Source: Neobacillus kokaensis (GTDB lineage Bacteria; Bacillota; Bacilli; Bacillales; Cytobacillaceae). Taken from it: 64,000 nucleotides of DNA. Shown piece by piece: positions 27,534 to 36,488 of this stretch. The position numbers and the translations under genes were made by a program. Below the pieces are notes generated by a model that was not told where the DNA came from, made no database searches, and was given only the letters and a program-made list of their open reading frames with translations. How positions within the stretch are numbered: the first letter of the stretch is position 1; every line of letters begins with the position of its first letter. The DNA lies in contig NZ_BNDS01000012.1 of assembly GCF_014656545.1 (NCBI RefSeq), positions 1-64,000 of the forward strand, read 5' to 3'.

Positions 27534-28715
27534 ATGATTAAACAGATTGCTAATTTTATTGATTCTAAAGAAAACGAAATCTTTGAATTGCTTAAAACCA
27601 TTGTGAATATGGACAGTTATTCACACGATAAAGAATCAGTTAATCGTGTAGGAAAGGTACTTTGCCAAAGTCTAGATTCCTTTGACATCTCTTATGTTGA
27701 ACAATCGAATGAAAAATACGGTGATTTTATCATTGCCACACTAAAGGGGTCTAAGCCTGGCAAAATTCTGTTGCTGGGGCACCGGGATACACCTCATGCC
27801 GTTGGAACAGTAAAGAAACGCCCTTATTATGAGGATGGTACTTATGCCTATGGGCCAGGGGTTTCTGATATGAAGGCAGGACTTGTCAGTATGATTTATG
27901 CCGCTGCAGCTATTCGTCCATTTAAAGAGGAACTTTGTGATATTGAGCTTTTAATTACTCCGGATGAGGAGTGCGGTTCCCCAGTTTCAAGAAAAGTGAT
28001 TGAGGAAAGGGCAAAGGGAGCCTTAGCCGTTTTTAATTTGGAATCAGGACGGCCTGATGGGTCTGTAGTTACTGCTAGAAAAGGGTCGGCCCACTTGCAT
28101 TTTGAAATAGAAGGTAAAGCAGCGCATGCTGGTGTATTTATTGAGGAAGGAATTAGTGCTATTGATGAGCTGGCCTATAAAATTATTGAATTAAGAAAAC
28201 TGATGGATTTAGAAAAGGGACGAACAATTAATGTAGGAACAGTGACAGGAGGCAGTAATTCAAATGTTGTAGCACCAGAAGCCAAAGGGTCGATTCATAT
28301 AGGTTTTTGGACACTTGATGATTTTGAGTCTTTATTGGCTGATATCAGGGAGGTAATCAACACCAGCTATGTTCCAGGGACAAAAGCAAGTCTGGAGGGT
28401 GGTTTGGGCATTTTACCAATGGAACGACATGAAGGAGTTGTTAAGCTTTATGACATTGTTCGGAAAGCAGCCAAACAGTTCGATATATCAATAACTGAGA
28501 AAAAAGAAAGAGGGGCAGCAGATGCAGGTTTCACGGCATCGTTAGGTATTCCAACTATTTGTGGAATGGGCCCTATTGGGGGTAAATGGCATAGTAAAGA
28601 CGAATATATGTTACTAAAATCCTTTCTCCCTAGAATAAAAATGCTAGCAGCCAGTATCATCTTAACTTCCAATCAATGGGGGAATGAGAGAGGAAAACTT
28701 GCCAAGCCTCTTTAA
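27534..28715 (+). CDS. M20 carboxypeptidase (CPG2-like)
   Basis: A 393-residue M20 zinc hydrolase closest in appearance to glutamate carboxypeptidase/CPG2. The complete site is H83 and D85 (GHRDTPH), D112 (GVSDMKAG), and E145 and E146 (PDEECGS), with the last histidine in GGKWHSKDEY. It has the dimerisation insert (about 190-300; AAHAGVFIEEG, GGSNSNVVAP). CPG2-type enzymes release C-terminal glutamate from N-acyl or pteroyl conjugates. It begins 13 bp after the deacetylase stop and is surely co-transcribed with it. Confidence 0.86.
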   Translation: MIKQIANFIDSKENEIFELLKTIVNMDSYSHDKESVNRVGKVLCQSLDSFDISYVEQSNEKYGDFIIATLKGSKPGKILLLGHRDTPHAVGTVKKRPYYEDGTYAYGPGVSDMKAGLVSMIYAAAAIRPFKEELCDIELLITPDEECGSPVSRKVIEERAKGALAVFNLESGRPDGSVVTARKGSAHLHFEIEGKAAHAGVFIEEGISAIDELAYKIIELRKLMDLEKGRTINVGTVTGGSNSNVVAPEAKGSIHIGFWTLDDFESLLADIREVINTSYVPGTKASLEGGLGILPMERHEGVVKLYDIVRKAAKQFDISITEKKERGAADAGFTASLGIPTICGMGPIGGKWHSKDEYMLLKSFLPRIKMLAASIILTSNQWGNERGKLAKPL

Positions 28716-29066
28716 TCCAATCCAGATAAAAGGCTTTATTTCAAAAAATCATATCAATAGGTTCCTATGTGGCAATACCTGGCGGACTATTAGATTTGTT
28801 CCTAATAAACTGAGATTTTACTTATACTTCAAAAGCTATTTGTAGGGCAGGACTGATTTTTGGAAATGACAGTAGAGCCTACGGGGAGAATTAGGGGAAT
28901 TATGTTGGGAATATGGTCAGAAGACCATATTCCTCCTTATATTAGAATCAAGAACTTTTGCCATAAACATGGAACGGAAAAAGAAATATGCTTTTGCATT
29001 TGGAGAAAAGGTTGATTTACCTGGTATATGTAACCTAGGGCTTTAAATCTGGAAAGGATGGAACAA
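28716..29066. other. Intergenic region with a perfect 11-bp hairpin
   Basis: GGAATATGGTC and GACCATATTCC (28908-28933) form a perfect stem with a four-base loop. No U run follows, so termination is uncertain. No gene is visible in the rest of the region; a 25-codon frame from 28969 has no supporting signals. Confidence 0.45.
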
Positions 29067-30128
29067 ATGAAGATAACGGTTATAGGGGCAGGAGCGATTG
29101 GGGGAGTAATTGGAGCGTATCTCGCCAGGGCAGGCGAGAATGTTACATTTGTTGATATTGCGAGGGACCATGTAAACGCGATGAAACAATCCGGGTTAAG
29201 AATAGAGGCCGTCGATGAGGTGTTTACAGTTCCTGTAAAAGCTATGACAGTAGTTGAACTACTTGCTTCAAGGGAGCCTTTGGATGTTGTATTCCTAGCA
29301 GTTAAAGCCCAGGATACAGAGGAAGCAGTTCTTCAAGTCATGGATAAACTGCACGATACATCCGCTGTTGTTTCATTGCAGAACGGTCTTTGTGAAAATA
29401 TTATTTCTTCTTTAGTTGGGCAAAAAAGGACGATTGGGTGTTTTGTTAATCTTTTTGCTGATTATATATCACCTGGGTATATTAAGTACGGAGGTGTGGG
29501 GAGTTTATACATCGGAGAGCTGGACGGATCGGTCTCCTCACGGTTAAAGGAAATACATAGGGTATTACAGCATTGGGGGCAGGCAAAAATCACAGATAAT
29601 ATATGGGGATATTTATGGGGGAAATTATCTTATGCATCCGTTTTGATTGCAACAGCCTTAGTTGATGAAAAAATAGCAGATGTAATCGATCCGATGGAAA
29701 ACAGAGAATGGTTGGTAGAATTAGCCTCTGAAACATTAAGAGTAGCCGATAAGTTAAATATTCAACCAATGGGATTTGATGATTGGGAACCGTCAATCAT
29801 ATTTTCAAACAATAATAGAGATAGAGATTGGGATGAGGTACATCGGCAGTTAGACAAACATATTCAACGTCTTCGAACTTATAAGAAAGTAAAAACAGGG
29901 TTCTGGCGCGACCTTGCTATCCACAAGCGAAAAACAGAGGTTCCTTTTTATTTACATCCTGTCATTGAATTGGGTGATGAAGTTGGGGTTCAAACTCCAT
30001 TGATACAAAAGGTCTTGAGTATGATTATAGAGATTGAAGAAGGAAAGCGTCAGATGTCTTGGGGGAATATCGATGAGTTAAGAAGTCTATATTCATGTTC
30101 GGGCGCCTGTAAGGAATTGGATAATTAA
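29067..30128 (+). CDS. Ketopantoate reductase family (ApbA/PanE-like) oxidoreductase
   Basis: A 353-residue NAD(P)-dependent 2-oxo-acid reductase. GAGAIGGVIGAYLA (7-20) is the dinucleotide-binding loop, VFLAVKAQDT and SLQNGLCEN are family motifs, and KLSYASVLIA carries the catalytic lysine region. It is longer than ordinary PanE (about 300 residues), with an insert near 245-280 (DRDWDEVHRQLDKHIQRLR). The ATG at 29067 has AAAGGA eight bases upstream and gives the classic MKITVIGAG start. It lies 350 bp from the hydrolase genes and may reduce a 2-oxo acid made by that pathway rather than serve pantothenate synthesis. Confidence 0.8.
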   Translation: MKITVIGAGAIGGVIGAYLARAGENVTFVDIARDHVNAMKQSGLRIEAVDEVFTVPVKAMTVVELLASREPLDVVFLAVKAQDTEEAVLQVMDKLHDTSAVVSLQNGLCENIISSLVGQKRTIGCFVNLFADYISPGYIKYGGVGSLYIGELDGSVSSRLKEIHRVLQHWGQAKITDNIWGYLWGKLSYASVLIATALVDEKIADVIDPMENREWLVELASETLRVADKLNIQPMGFDDWEPSIIFSNNNRDRDWDEVHRQLDKHIQRLRTYKKVKTGFWRDLAIHKRKTEVPFYLHPVIELGDEVGVQTPLIQKVLSMIIEIEEGKRQMSWGNIDELRSLYSCSGACKELDN

Positions 30129-30281
30129 TAAAGTAAATAAAGCCATTCGGCAAAATTCTTAAGTCACTCCACTAAACAAACGTTTATTTGAAAATGCCAA
30201 ATTACTTACTGTCAAAGGGTTTTAAGAGATGCAACCGGTTTTCCGATAAGGGTAGCAGCCTTTGTTGATTAATGGTGCCTT

Positions 30282-30870
30282 CCAAAAGCGTTAATTTTTA
30301 CCGATGACTTCGAAATCAGGAACTGACGGGCAAAATCAAGTGCTCATTTTTACCACCGCTTGGGGTTTCAGGAGTTGGCCGGGCAAAATAGTGCGCTAAT
30401 TTTTCCTGAAGTGCTTGGTTTTAGGAGTTGGCCGGGCAAAATAGGGCGTTGATTTTACCCGAAGTGCTTGGTTTCGGGGGCTGGCCGGTCAGAATAGGTC
30501 GCTGATTTTACCCGAAGCCTTGCTTTTATGAGCTGGTCGGTCAGAATGAGCCCCTGATTTTACCCGAAGCCTATGGTTTCATGAGCTGGCCGGTCAGAAT
30601 CAGCGCTTGATTTTACCCGAAGTGCTTGGTTTCAGGGGCTGGTCGGTCAGAATGCGCCCCTGATTTTACCCGAAGACCATGGTTTCATGAGCCGGTCGGT
30701 CAAAATCCGCCCTTGATTTTACCCGAAGACCATGGTTTCATGAGCTGGTCGGTCAGAATGCGCCGCTGATTTTACCCGAAGACCATGGTTTCATGAGCTG
30801 GTCGGTCAGAATCAGCGCTTGATTTTACCCGAAGTGCTTGGTTTCATGAGCTGCTTGGGAAGAATCCGGC
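30282..30870. repeat. Tandem array of 53-bp-period hairpin repeats, copy 1
   Basis: About eleven units with a regular 53-bp step (anchor GATTTTACC at 30451, 30504, 30556, 30609, 30662, 30715, 30768 and 30821, with decayed units before). Each unit holds GGTC-AGAAT or GGGC-AAAAT, a variable loop of about nine bases and ATTTT-ACC, so each can fold into a short hairpin. Units join through CCGAAG-N-CATGGTTTCATGAGCTGG. 53 is not a multiple of three and stops abound, so it is not coding. The 30129-30281 stretch before it shows no gene. Confidence 0.85.
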
Positions 30871-31119
30871 CCAATCATCATGATAGTCATAACAGCTGAT
30901 AATTCCCGCCTTACATCTTTCATCTTCATATAAGGAAAAACTAACCTCTCCAATCTCCCCATTTATTAGACCTTCTCCAGGTACTATTGCAGCTAGTTTT
31001 TCAATAATTCATGTGTTTTGTTTTTCTAATAGTTTTCCAGACTTTTAAATGAGAAAAGTCCCCACTTTTAAAGGATTCTTACATTCTATCGATAATATAT
31101 AGTAGGAGGAAACATCTTT

Positions 31120-31485
31120 GTGCAGCCTTTAGGTTCATTGAATTTTATTATTGGGAGAGTGATCCGTTTGTTAGAATTGATTCATGCGGGTTCTTTGAAG
31201 ACACTTGGAGATGAAGGTGTAAGGGTTATAAAAGGGGCAAGTCATGCTATTGCAGTGTTTGTTCATGAAAACCAGGTTTACGCGGTAGATAACCGTTGTC
31301 CGCATATGGGTTTCCCCCTTCACACAGGAAGCATTTGTGACGGAATCTTAACCTGTCATTGGCACCATGCTCGCTTTGATGTGAAAAGCGGGGGGACATT
31401 GGATCCGTGGGCAGATGATGTTTCTGCCTATCCTGTCGAGATTAAGGAAGATGAGGTTTGGGTCCACCCTGTACCTGTTAAATAG
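31120..31485 (+). CDS. Stand-alone Rieske [2Fe-2S] domain protein (shortened duplicate)
   Basis: A 121-residue Rieske domain, nearly identical to residues 1-120 of the 603-residue protein at 41899. Cluster ligands are intact: C60 and H62 (CPHMG), C79 and H82 (CHWHH). An in-frame deletion of 481 codons joins the Rieske domain to the original stop codon, so the product is a clean domain with only a changed last residue. The GTG start has a perfect AGGAGG, stronger than the GTAGTAGGAAC of the full copy. It could act as a soluble ferredoxin-like electron carrier, or be a decaying fragment. Differences between the copies are few and do not break the domain. Confidence 0.7.
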   Translation: MQPLGSLNFIIGRVIRLLELIHAGSLKTLGDEGVRVIKGASHAIAVFVHENQVYAVDNRCPHMGFPLHTGSICDGILTCHWHHARFDVKSGGTLDPWADDVSAYPVEIKEDEVWVHPVPVK

Positions 31486-31515
31486 GTGTGCCTGTCACGC
31501 CCCGAAATTTGTCGA
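31486..31515 (+). repeat. GTGCCTGTCACGC repeat directly after the stop
   Basis: GTGTGCCTGTCACGC plus CCCGAAATTTGTCGA starts at the first base after the stop codon of the shortened Rieske gene. Confidence 0.65.
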
Positions 31516-31538
31516 AGTTTGTTAGGTTTTAGAAGGAA

Positions 31539-31700
31539 ATGAAAGTCAAACCTGCATGCATTCATCACGTTCAGGTTAATGGCAAACTACCCGCCTATAA
31601 TGGTGAATAAATCGGCACCAGAGCAGGACGACTTCTCGGCTCAGATGCTGGAATGGTGAAACTTAAAGAAGTTCTGTTGTTTCATGACATAGGACACTAA
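31539..31700 (+). pseudogene. Possible decayed short reading frame
   Basis: After AGAAGGAA, an ATG opens 23 codons, meets one in-frame TAA (31608-31610) and continues for 29 codons to TAA at 31698. The second part (IGTRAGRLLGSDAGMVKLKE) looks protein-like, but I do not recognise a family. It may be gene debris or chance. The rest of the 31516-31710 gap shows nothing else. Confidence 0.2.
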
Positions 31701-31710
31701 TTTACAATAC

Positions 31711-31747
31711 AAAAACTCGCCAAGCATTTTGGCGAGTTTTTTCTTTT
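31711..31747. terminator. Intrinsic terminator
   Basis: AAAACTCGCC and GGCGAGTTTT pair around AAGCATTTT and are followed by TTCTTTTT. It is U-rich in the plus direction and A-rich in front, so it may also stop the convergent RpiR gene. Confidence 0.82.
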
Positions 31748-31835
31748 TGTTATTTAAAAGGAGATTGTGGATTGCTGTGTTCCATTCCTTATATGTTAAT
31801 GATTAGTTGCGCTACGACAACTCATTCCCGTTCTT

Positions 31836-32681
31836 TTATATAAGAAACTCCCCAGGGTTAAATTTTTCGTAAGCCTCTCTTCTACGTTCGAAGGAATCTT
31901 TGTCAATGACAGCAACGCCGGCGACGATAGCATTGATTAGCGATAACACGGCAGGACCAGTGTCAAGGGTGGATGTCGAGGATAGATTAATTGGCAGCAA
32001 TGTATCGGCAAATTCCTCGAGGGGAGAGAGAACTGAATCTGTAATACCAATAATATAGGCCCCTTGTTTTTTTGCCAACTTTGCCAGGTCGAGTGTCATG
32101 GATGAATAGCGGTGGAACGTGATGGCAACAAATATACTTTGATTGTTAATCTTGGAAAATAAGAAGTTGATGTCGTCAACTCCCGGTTGTACTAAGTGTG
32201 CATTGCCCCTAACGATATTAAGTGCAAATGATAACCAGTGGGCAACGGCGAATGAGGTCCTAACCCCAGCCACTAAGATATTATCGGAATCGTAGATTTT
32301 TTTTGCTGCCCGGTATAGATCCTCTTCATTAATTTGCTCGATGATTTTCTGAATATGACCCTGGTCTCGTTGCATGTTTTGAAAGAAAAAGTTAGGCTGA
32401 TTTGCCTCTCCTGCCTTCATGGCTTGATAGTCTTGAAAACTGCTTTTTTCAAAAATTAGAAATTGTCTTATCTCCGCTTGCAATTCACTATATCCGCTGT
32501 ACTCTAGTGCATAACAAAAACGAATAATAGTGGTCTCGCTTACTCCAACATCTTGTCCTAATTGGCTCGCCGATTTCATGGCCAATGCCTGTGGATAATC
32601 AAGGACATATTTTCCAACCTTTTTTTGGCCGGAAGAGAGAGTAGGATATTTTAATTTAATTCTATCTTTAAAAGTAATCAT
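31836..32681 (-). CDS. RpiR/MurR family transcriptional regulator
   Basis: A 281-residue regulator with an N-terminal helix-turn-helix of the RpiR type (about 1-77; SASQLGQDVGVSETTIIRFCYALEYSGYSELQ) and a C-terminal SIS domain (about 125-255) that normally senses a phosphosugar or sugar amine. It is divergent from the ABC transporter 2 operon at 33002 and should control it. SIS-domain regulators next to N-acyl amino acid or peptide genes are less usual than next to sugar genes. It could sense a muropeptide-like compound, but nothing in the protein proves that. Confidence 0.9.
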   Translation of the reverse strand: MITFKDRIKLKYPTLSSGQKKVGKYVLDYPQALAMKSASQLGQDVGVSETTIIRFCYALEYSGYSELQAEIRQFLIFEKSSFQDYQAMKAGEANQPNFFFQNMQRDQGHIQKIIEQINEEDLYRAAKKIYDSDNILVAGVRTSFAVAHWLSFALNIVRGNAHLVQPGVDDINFLFSKINNQSIFVAITFHRYSSMTLDLAKLAKKQGAYIIGITDSVLSPLEEFADTLLPINLSSTSTLDTGPAVLSLINAIVAGVAVIDKDSFERRREAYEKFNPGEFLI

Positions 32682-32882
32682 TTCCTGTCAACTCCCTGAC
32701 AATTATAAAACTAATAAGATTAAAGTGAAGCGAATACTTCTTTTTATAATTATTGAAGTTTTTTATTTTACATTATCAAAATAATCTTATTCTTACAATA
32801 TCATTTTTAATAATAAGAAATTATTAGAAAAAGTGGAGAAAAATTATTGTGAATAGACAGAATATATGATAAATTCAATTAA

Positions 32883-32922
32883 AAGTATAAACTTCATATT
32901 TTTGATGATGAAGTATAAACTT
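32883..32922. promoter_or_regulatory. Direct repeats of AAGTATAAACTT in the RpiR/ABC divergent region
   Basis: The 12-mer AAGTATAAACTT occurs at 32883-32894 and 32911-32922, 28 bp apart. Each copy is itself a near palindrome (10 of 12 positions). The remaining part of the 320-bp divergent spacer is very AT-rich. These are the best candidate binding sites for the RpiR-type regulator. Confidence 0.5.
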
Positions 32923-33001
32923 TACTGAACTAAAGAACATGAAGAATATGCTTTTTTAAGAGAGGAACCAAAGTTACTAATCTATAAGGGGGAAATGGTA
33001 A

Positions 33002-34573
33002 ATGAAGAAGGTAAGTTTATTTTTCTTGGTGTTGGTTCTAGCTTTTTCAATCATCGGATGTTCGGGCGCGGATAAGACCGATTCAAAGACATCTGAGAGT
33101 GGGAAAAAGGCAGCAGGCGGGGAACTCCAAGTTGCATACAATGCGCAGCCACCAACACTAGATCCACTTTTGACTACAGCCGTTGCAACACGTGATATTA
33201 CAAGGCATGTCTTTGAATCCCTTGTTACCTTTAATCAAAATTTTGAAGTCGAGCCTATGCTAGCTGAAAAGTATGAAGTAAGTGAAGATGGAAAAACCAT
33301 CACTTTTGAACTAAGAAAAGGGATTAAGTTCCACAATGGCAAAGAAATGACGGTAGACGACGTTGTTGCCTCCATGAATCGTTGGATAGCCGTTACCACT
33401 CTAGGTAAGTCCTTTTTTACCAAGGCAACTTTCAAAGCAAGCGGTAATAATGCGGTGATATTGGAAATGCCGGAACGTCTAACTACTGCTTTAGCCATGC
33501 TGGCTGACCCAGGACAGGCTGCAGTTATTACACCGAAGGAAGTAGTTGAAGGGGCAACAGAGAAAGGTTTAGCTGAGTTTATCGGAACCGGCCCTTATAA
33601 ATTTGTCGAATGGAAAACAGACCAATATGTTCACCTAGAAAAGTTTAAAGAATATCAATCTCTTACTACAGAGAGCAGCGGCTTAGCGGGTAAAAAAGAG
33701 GCTTTTCTGGATGATATATACTTCCAATTTGTAACGGATGCCTCAACTAGATTAGCAGGAATCCAAACTGGTGAATATGATGTGGCCAATGCGATTCCGT
33801 TTGATAATGCGGAACAATTAGAAGCAAATGAGGATGTAAAAAATCACGTATACCACAATGGCTTTAATGGTGTTGTGTTTAATAAGAAAGCAAGATTCTT
33901 TAAAGATGTAAAAGCACGTCAAGCTGTAAATGCTGCTTTGGATGAAGAAGAGATTCTAATGGCTGCGTTTTCGAATGGAAATTTCTATGAATTGGAACAT
34001 GGTCTCATGATCAAGGACCAAGCGGATTGGTATAGCGAGGTTGGTAAAGATCAATATAATCAGAGGGATAGTGAGAAAGCGAAGAAATTATTGAAAGAAG
34101 CTGGATACAACGGCCAGGAAATCGTTATCTTGGCTAGCAGAGATTATGAAGACCATTACAATGCAGCTGTTGTTGTTCAGCAGCAGCTTCAGAAGCTTGG
34201 CATGAAAGTTAAGCTAGATGTGTATGATTGGCCGACACTCCTTCAAAAGCGCGGCGATGCAAATGCTTATGATATTTTTGTCACTGGTTTCCCAACGGAG
34301 CCAATACCAGCAAAATATGAATTTTTAAATTCCGCCAGTGAGTGGCCGGGCTGGACAAATGACCCAAAAATGGATGATCTGTTAGACAAAATCAACAAAG
34401 CAGCTTCACAGGAAGAAGCAAAAGAATACTTCGCACAGCTTCAAGAGGAGTTCTATAACTATTTACCAATTATTAAGTTTGGAAATAAGACTACAATTAC
34501 CACAACTCGTTCTAACATCGAGGGTATGGGCTTCTTACAAGGAATTATCCTTTGGAATATTGAGAAAAAATAG
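33002..34573 (+). CDS. ABC transporter 2 substrate-binding lipoprotein (SBP family 5)
   Basis: A 523-residue binding protein with a lipoprotein signal: MKKVSLFFLVLVLAFSIIGC, where the cysteine at 20 is the lipid site, then a Lys/Ser-rich linker. The mature part follows the family 5 plan (QPPTLDPLLT, GTGPYKFVEW, RQAVNAALDEEEI). AAGGGGGAAA precedes the ATG. It opens an operon with two permeases, two ATPases, an amidohydrolase and a racemase-like enzyme, so the ligand is probably an N-acylated amino acid or small peptide. Confidence 0.92.
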   Translation: MKKVSLFFLVLVLAFSIIGCSGADKTDSKTSESGKKAAGGELQVAYNAQPPTLDPLLTTAVATRDITRHVFESLVTFNQNFEVEPMLAEKYEVSEDGKTITFELRKGIKFHNGKEMTVDDVVASMNRWIAVTTLGKSFFTKATFKASGNNAVILEMPERLTTALAMLADPGQAAVITPKEVVEGATEKGLAEFIGTGPYKFVEWKTDQYVHLEKFKEYQSLTTESSGLAGKKEAFLDDIYFQFVTDASTRLAGIQTGEYDVANAIPFDNAEQLEANEDVKNHVYHNGFNGVVFNKKARFFKDVKARQAVNAALDEEEILMAAFSNGNFYELEHGLMIKDQADWYSEVGKDQYNQRDSEKAKKLLKEAGYNGQEIVILASRDYEDHYNAAVVVQQQLQKLGMKVKLDVYDWPTLLQKRGDANAYDIFVTGFPTEPIPAKYEFLNSASEWPGWTNDPKMDDLLDKINKAASQEEAKEYFAQLQEEFYNYLPIIKFGNKTTITTTRSNIEGMGFLQGIILWNIEKK

Positions 34574-34601
34574 CTAGTTTTATAGAGGGAGTGGTGAGAC
34601 T

Positions 34602-35552
34602 TTGAAAGGATATATTTTAAAACGGCTCCTATCGTTGATTCCTGTATTAATGGTTGTATCCGTTGTTGTATTTCTAATTATCCATATGACACCCGGTGAC
34701 CCGGCGTCTGTAATATTGGGTCCAGAAGCCAGTCCTAGAGAGGTAGCCGAGCTTCGTGAACAGCTCGGCCTAAACCTCCCTCTATACCAACAATTTGCAA
34801 ATTGGTTCATTGGTATAGTGCAAGGTGATTTAGGGTATTCGTACTTCATGAGTGAGTCTGTACTCGAAGCGTTTGTATCACATTTAGGGCCGACTTTTTC
34901 TTTAGCGGTTTTAGCTCAAGTTTTTGCCATTATATTGGCAATTCCGCTTGGAGTGATTGCAGCTCGAAGGAGAGGTTCGGTTGTCGATCAGTCATTCATG
35001 GGTTTATCTTTAGTAGGAATTTCAGTACCGAGCTTTTTGTTAGGATTATTCCTAATTTTATTATTTGCAGTGGAGCTGAAATGGCTGCCGGTAGCCGGTT
35101 ATAAACCATTAAGTAATGGAGTGTTTCTTCATCTCAGATACCTTGTATTGCCTGCGATTGCCTTAGGTGCAATGCAAGCTGCCTTGATTGCTAGGATGAC
35201 GCGGTCATCGATGCTGGATATTTTAAATGCGAATTATATTAAAACGGCCCGCTCCAAAGGGGTTAAAGAAAAGATGATTGTTTATAAGCATGCACTAAGA
35301 AATGCGTTTATCCCCATCTTAACAGTAATTGGACAGACTTTTGGTACTCTCGTTGCTGGGGCCGCAGTTGTAGAAACAGTCTTTAACATTCCTGGCATTG
35401 GACAATTAATTGTAAATTCCGTGGAGCGACGAGATTTTGCTGTAATACAGGGGACAATCATGTTAGTGGCTATCAGCTATGTCATGATTAATCTTATCAT
35501 TGACCTTTTATACGGTGTGATTGACCCGCGAGTGCGTTTAAGCAGGAAATAG
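34602..35552 (+). CDS. ABC transporter 2 permease, DppB type
   Basis: A 316-residue membrane permease beginning with the DppB-typical MKGYILKRLLSLIPVL. The HMTPGDPASVILG segment and the ATPase-contact loop (ARSKGVKEKM) are present. The start is TTG at 34602 after GAGGGAGTGG. It is 28 bp downstream of the binding-protein gene in the same operon. Confidence 0.92.
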   Translation: MKGYILKRLLSLIPVLMVVSVVVFLIIHMTPGDPASVILGPEASPREVAELREQLGLNLPLYQQFANWFIGIVQGDLGYSYFMSESVLEAFVSHLGPTFSLAVLAQVFAIILAIPLGVIAARRRGSVVDQSFMGLSLVGISVPSFLLGLFLILLFAVELKWLPVAGYKPLSNGVFLHLRYLVLPAIALGAMQAALIARMTRSSMLDILNANYIKTARSKGVKEKMIVYKHALRNAFIPILTVIGQTFGTLVAGAAVVETVFNIPGIGQLIVNSVERRDFAVIQGTIMLVAISYVMINLIIDLLYGVIDPRVRLSRK

Positions 35553-35568
35553 GAAGGAGGCGATAAAT

Positions 35569-36474
35569 GTGCAACCATCACCTGTTAACCAAGAACTAGA
35601 ATTATTAACTGTTAAACACCATATAAAAAAAGAGCGGCGTGAACTATTGTTTCGGCGGTTTTTTTCAAATAAATTAGCGCTTACAGGATGTATTATAATT
35701 TCGTTTATTCTTTTGTTTACTCTTGTCGGACCGCTGCTAACCTCTCATGATCCATATGAGTTGGACGCTAAAAAGAGGCTTATTGCGCCTGGTGCGGAAT
35801 ATCTCTTCGGAACGGATAACTATGGACGTGATTTGCTTAGCAGAGTGGTTCACGGCGCAAAGGTCTCAATAGGGGTTGGTTTTTCTGTTGCGCTCATTAC
35901 ATCAATTTTTGGAATGATGATTGGGCTATACGCCGCATATTTCCGTTCATTGGATAATATCTTGATGCGTGTATGTGATGGGTTAATGGCATTCCCTGCA
36001 ATTTTATTGGCCATTGCTATTATGGCTGCATTAGGACCTCGGGTTGAGAATGTCATTATTGCGCTGAGTATTGTTTTTACACCCTATGTTGCGAGAACAG
36101 TCCGTTCCGCTGCACTAGTCATTAAAGAACAGACATATATTGAGGCACTAAGGTCACAGGGGGCCAGTTCTTTAAGAATTATCTGGTCTAATATTGCCCC
36201 TAACGTGATTTCCCCATTGGTAGTTCAAGCGACATTTATCTTTGCTGATTCTATTATTACGGAGGCTGCCCTTAGTTTTTTAGGAGCAGGTATTCCGGCT
36301 CCGGCGCCAAGTTGGGGAAATCTCCTTTACGATGGAAAAATGGTTATATTTAATGCCTGGTGGATGACAGTGTTCCCTGGTGTAGCGATTATGCTTACGG
36401 TATTGGGCCTTAACCTTTTTGGAGATGGCTTGCGAGATTTATTAGACCCTCATAATAATAAGGCGAAGAAATAA
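35569..36474 (+). CDS. ABC transporter 2 permease, DppC type
   Basis: A 301-residue permease with a cytoplasmic N-terminal tail, the GTDNYGRDLLSRVVHGAK motif and the loop RSQGASSLRI that docks to the ATPases. The GTG at 35569 follows AGGAGG; the overlapping ATG two bases earlier is in a frame that stops at once. Its stop codon overlaps an ATG that could start the next gene. Confidence 0.92.
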   Translation: MQPSPVNQELELLTVKHHIKKERRELLFRRFFSNKLALTGCIIISFILLFTLVGPLLTSHDPYELDAKKRLIAPGAEYLFGTDNYGRDLLSRVVHGAKVSIGVGFSVALITSIFGMMIGLYAAYFRSLDNILMRVCDGLMAFPAILLAIAIMAALGPRVENVIIALSIVFTPYVARTVRSAALVIKEQTYIEALRSQGASSLRIIWSNIAPNVISPLVVQATFIFADSIITEAALSFLGAGIPAPAPSWGNLLYDGKMVIFNAWWMTVFPGVAIMLTVLGLNLFGDGLRDLLDPHNNKAKK

Positions 36475-36488
36475 TGGAGGGCGGAGTA

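Larger units (their letters stand above)
30838..31540 (+). repeat. Left copy of a duplicated locus
   Basis: From the end of the hairpin array through the Rieske reading frame, this segment is nearly identical to 41618-42262. After the stop it continues with the same repeat and flank found after the full-length gene at 43710 (31486-31540 against 43715-43770). The two copies are direct and about 10.8 kb apart. The left copy lacks the region corresponding to about 42263-43707. Confidence 0.85.

Noticed and set aside
30282..30870. CRISPR array
   Set aside because: The units repeat along nearly all their 53 bases and only the short loop varies. There are no spacers of constant length with unrelated sequence, and no cas genes are nearby.
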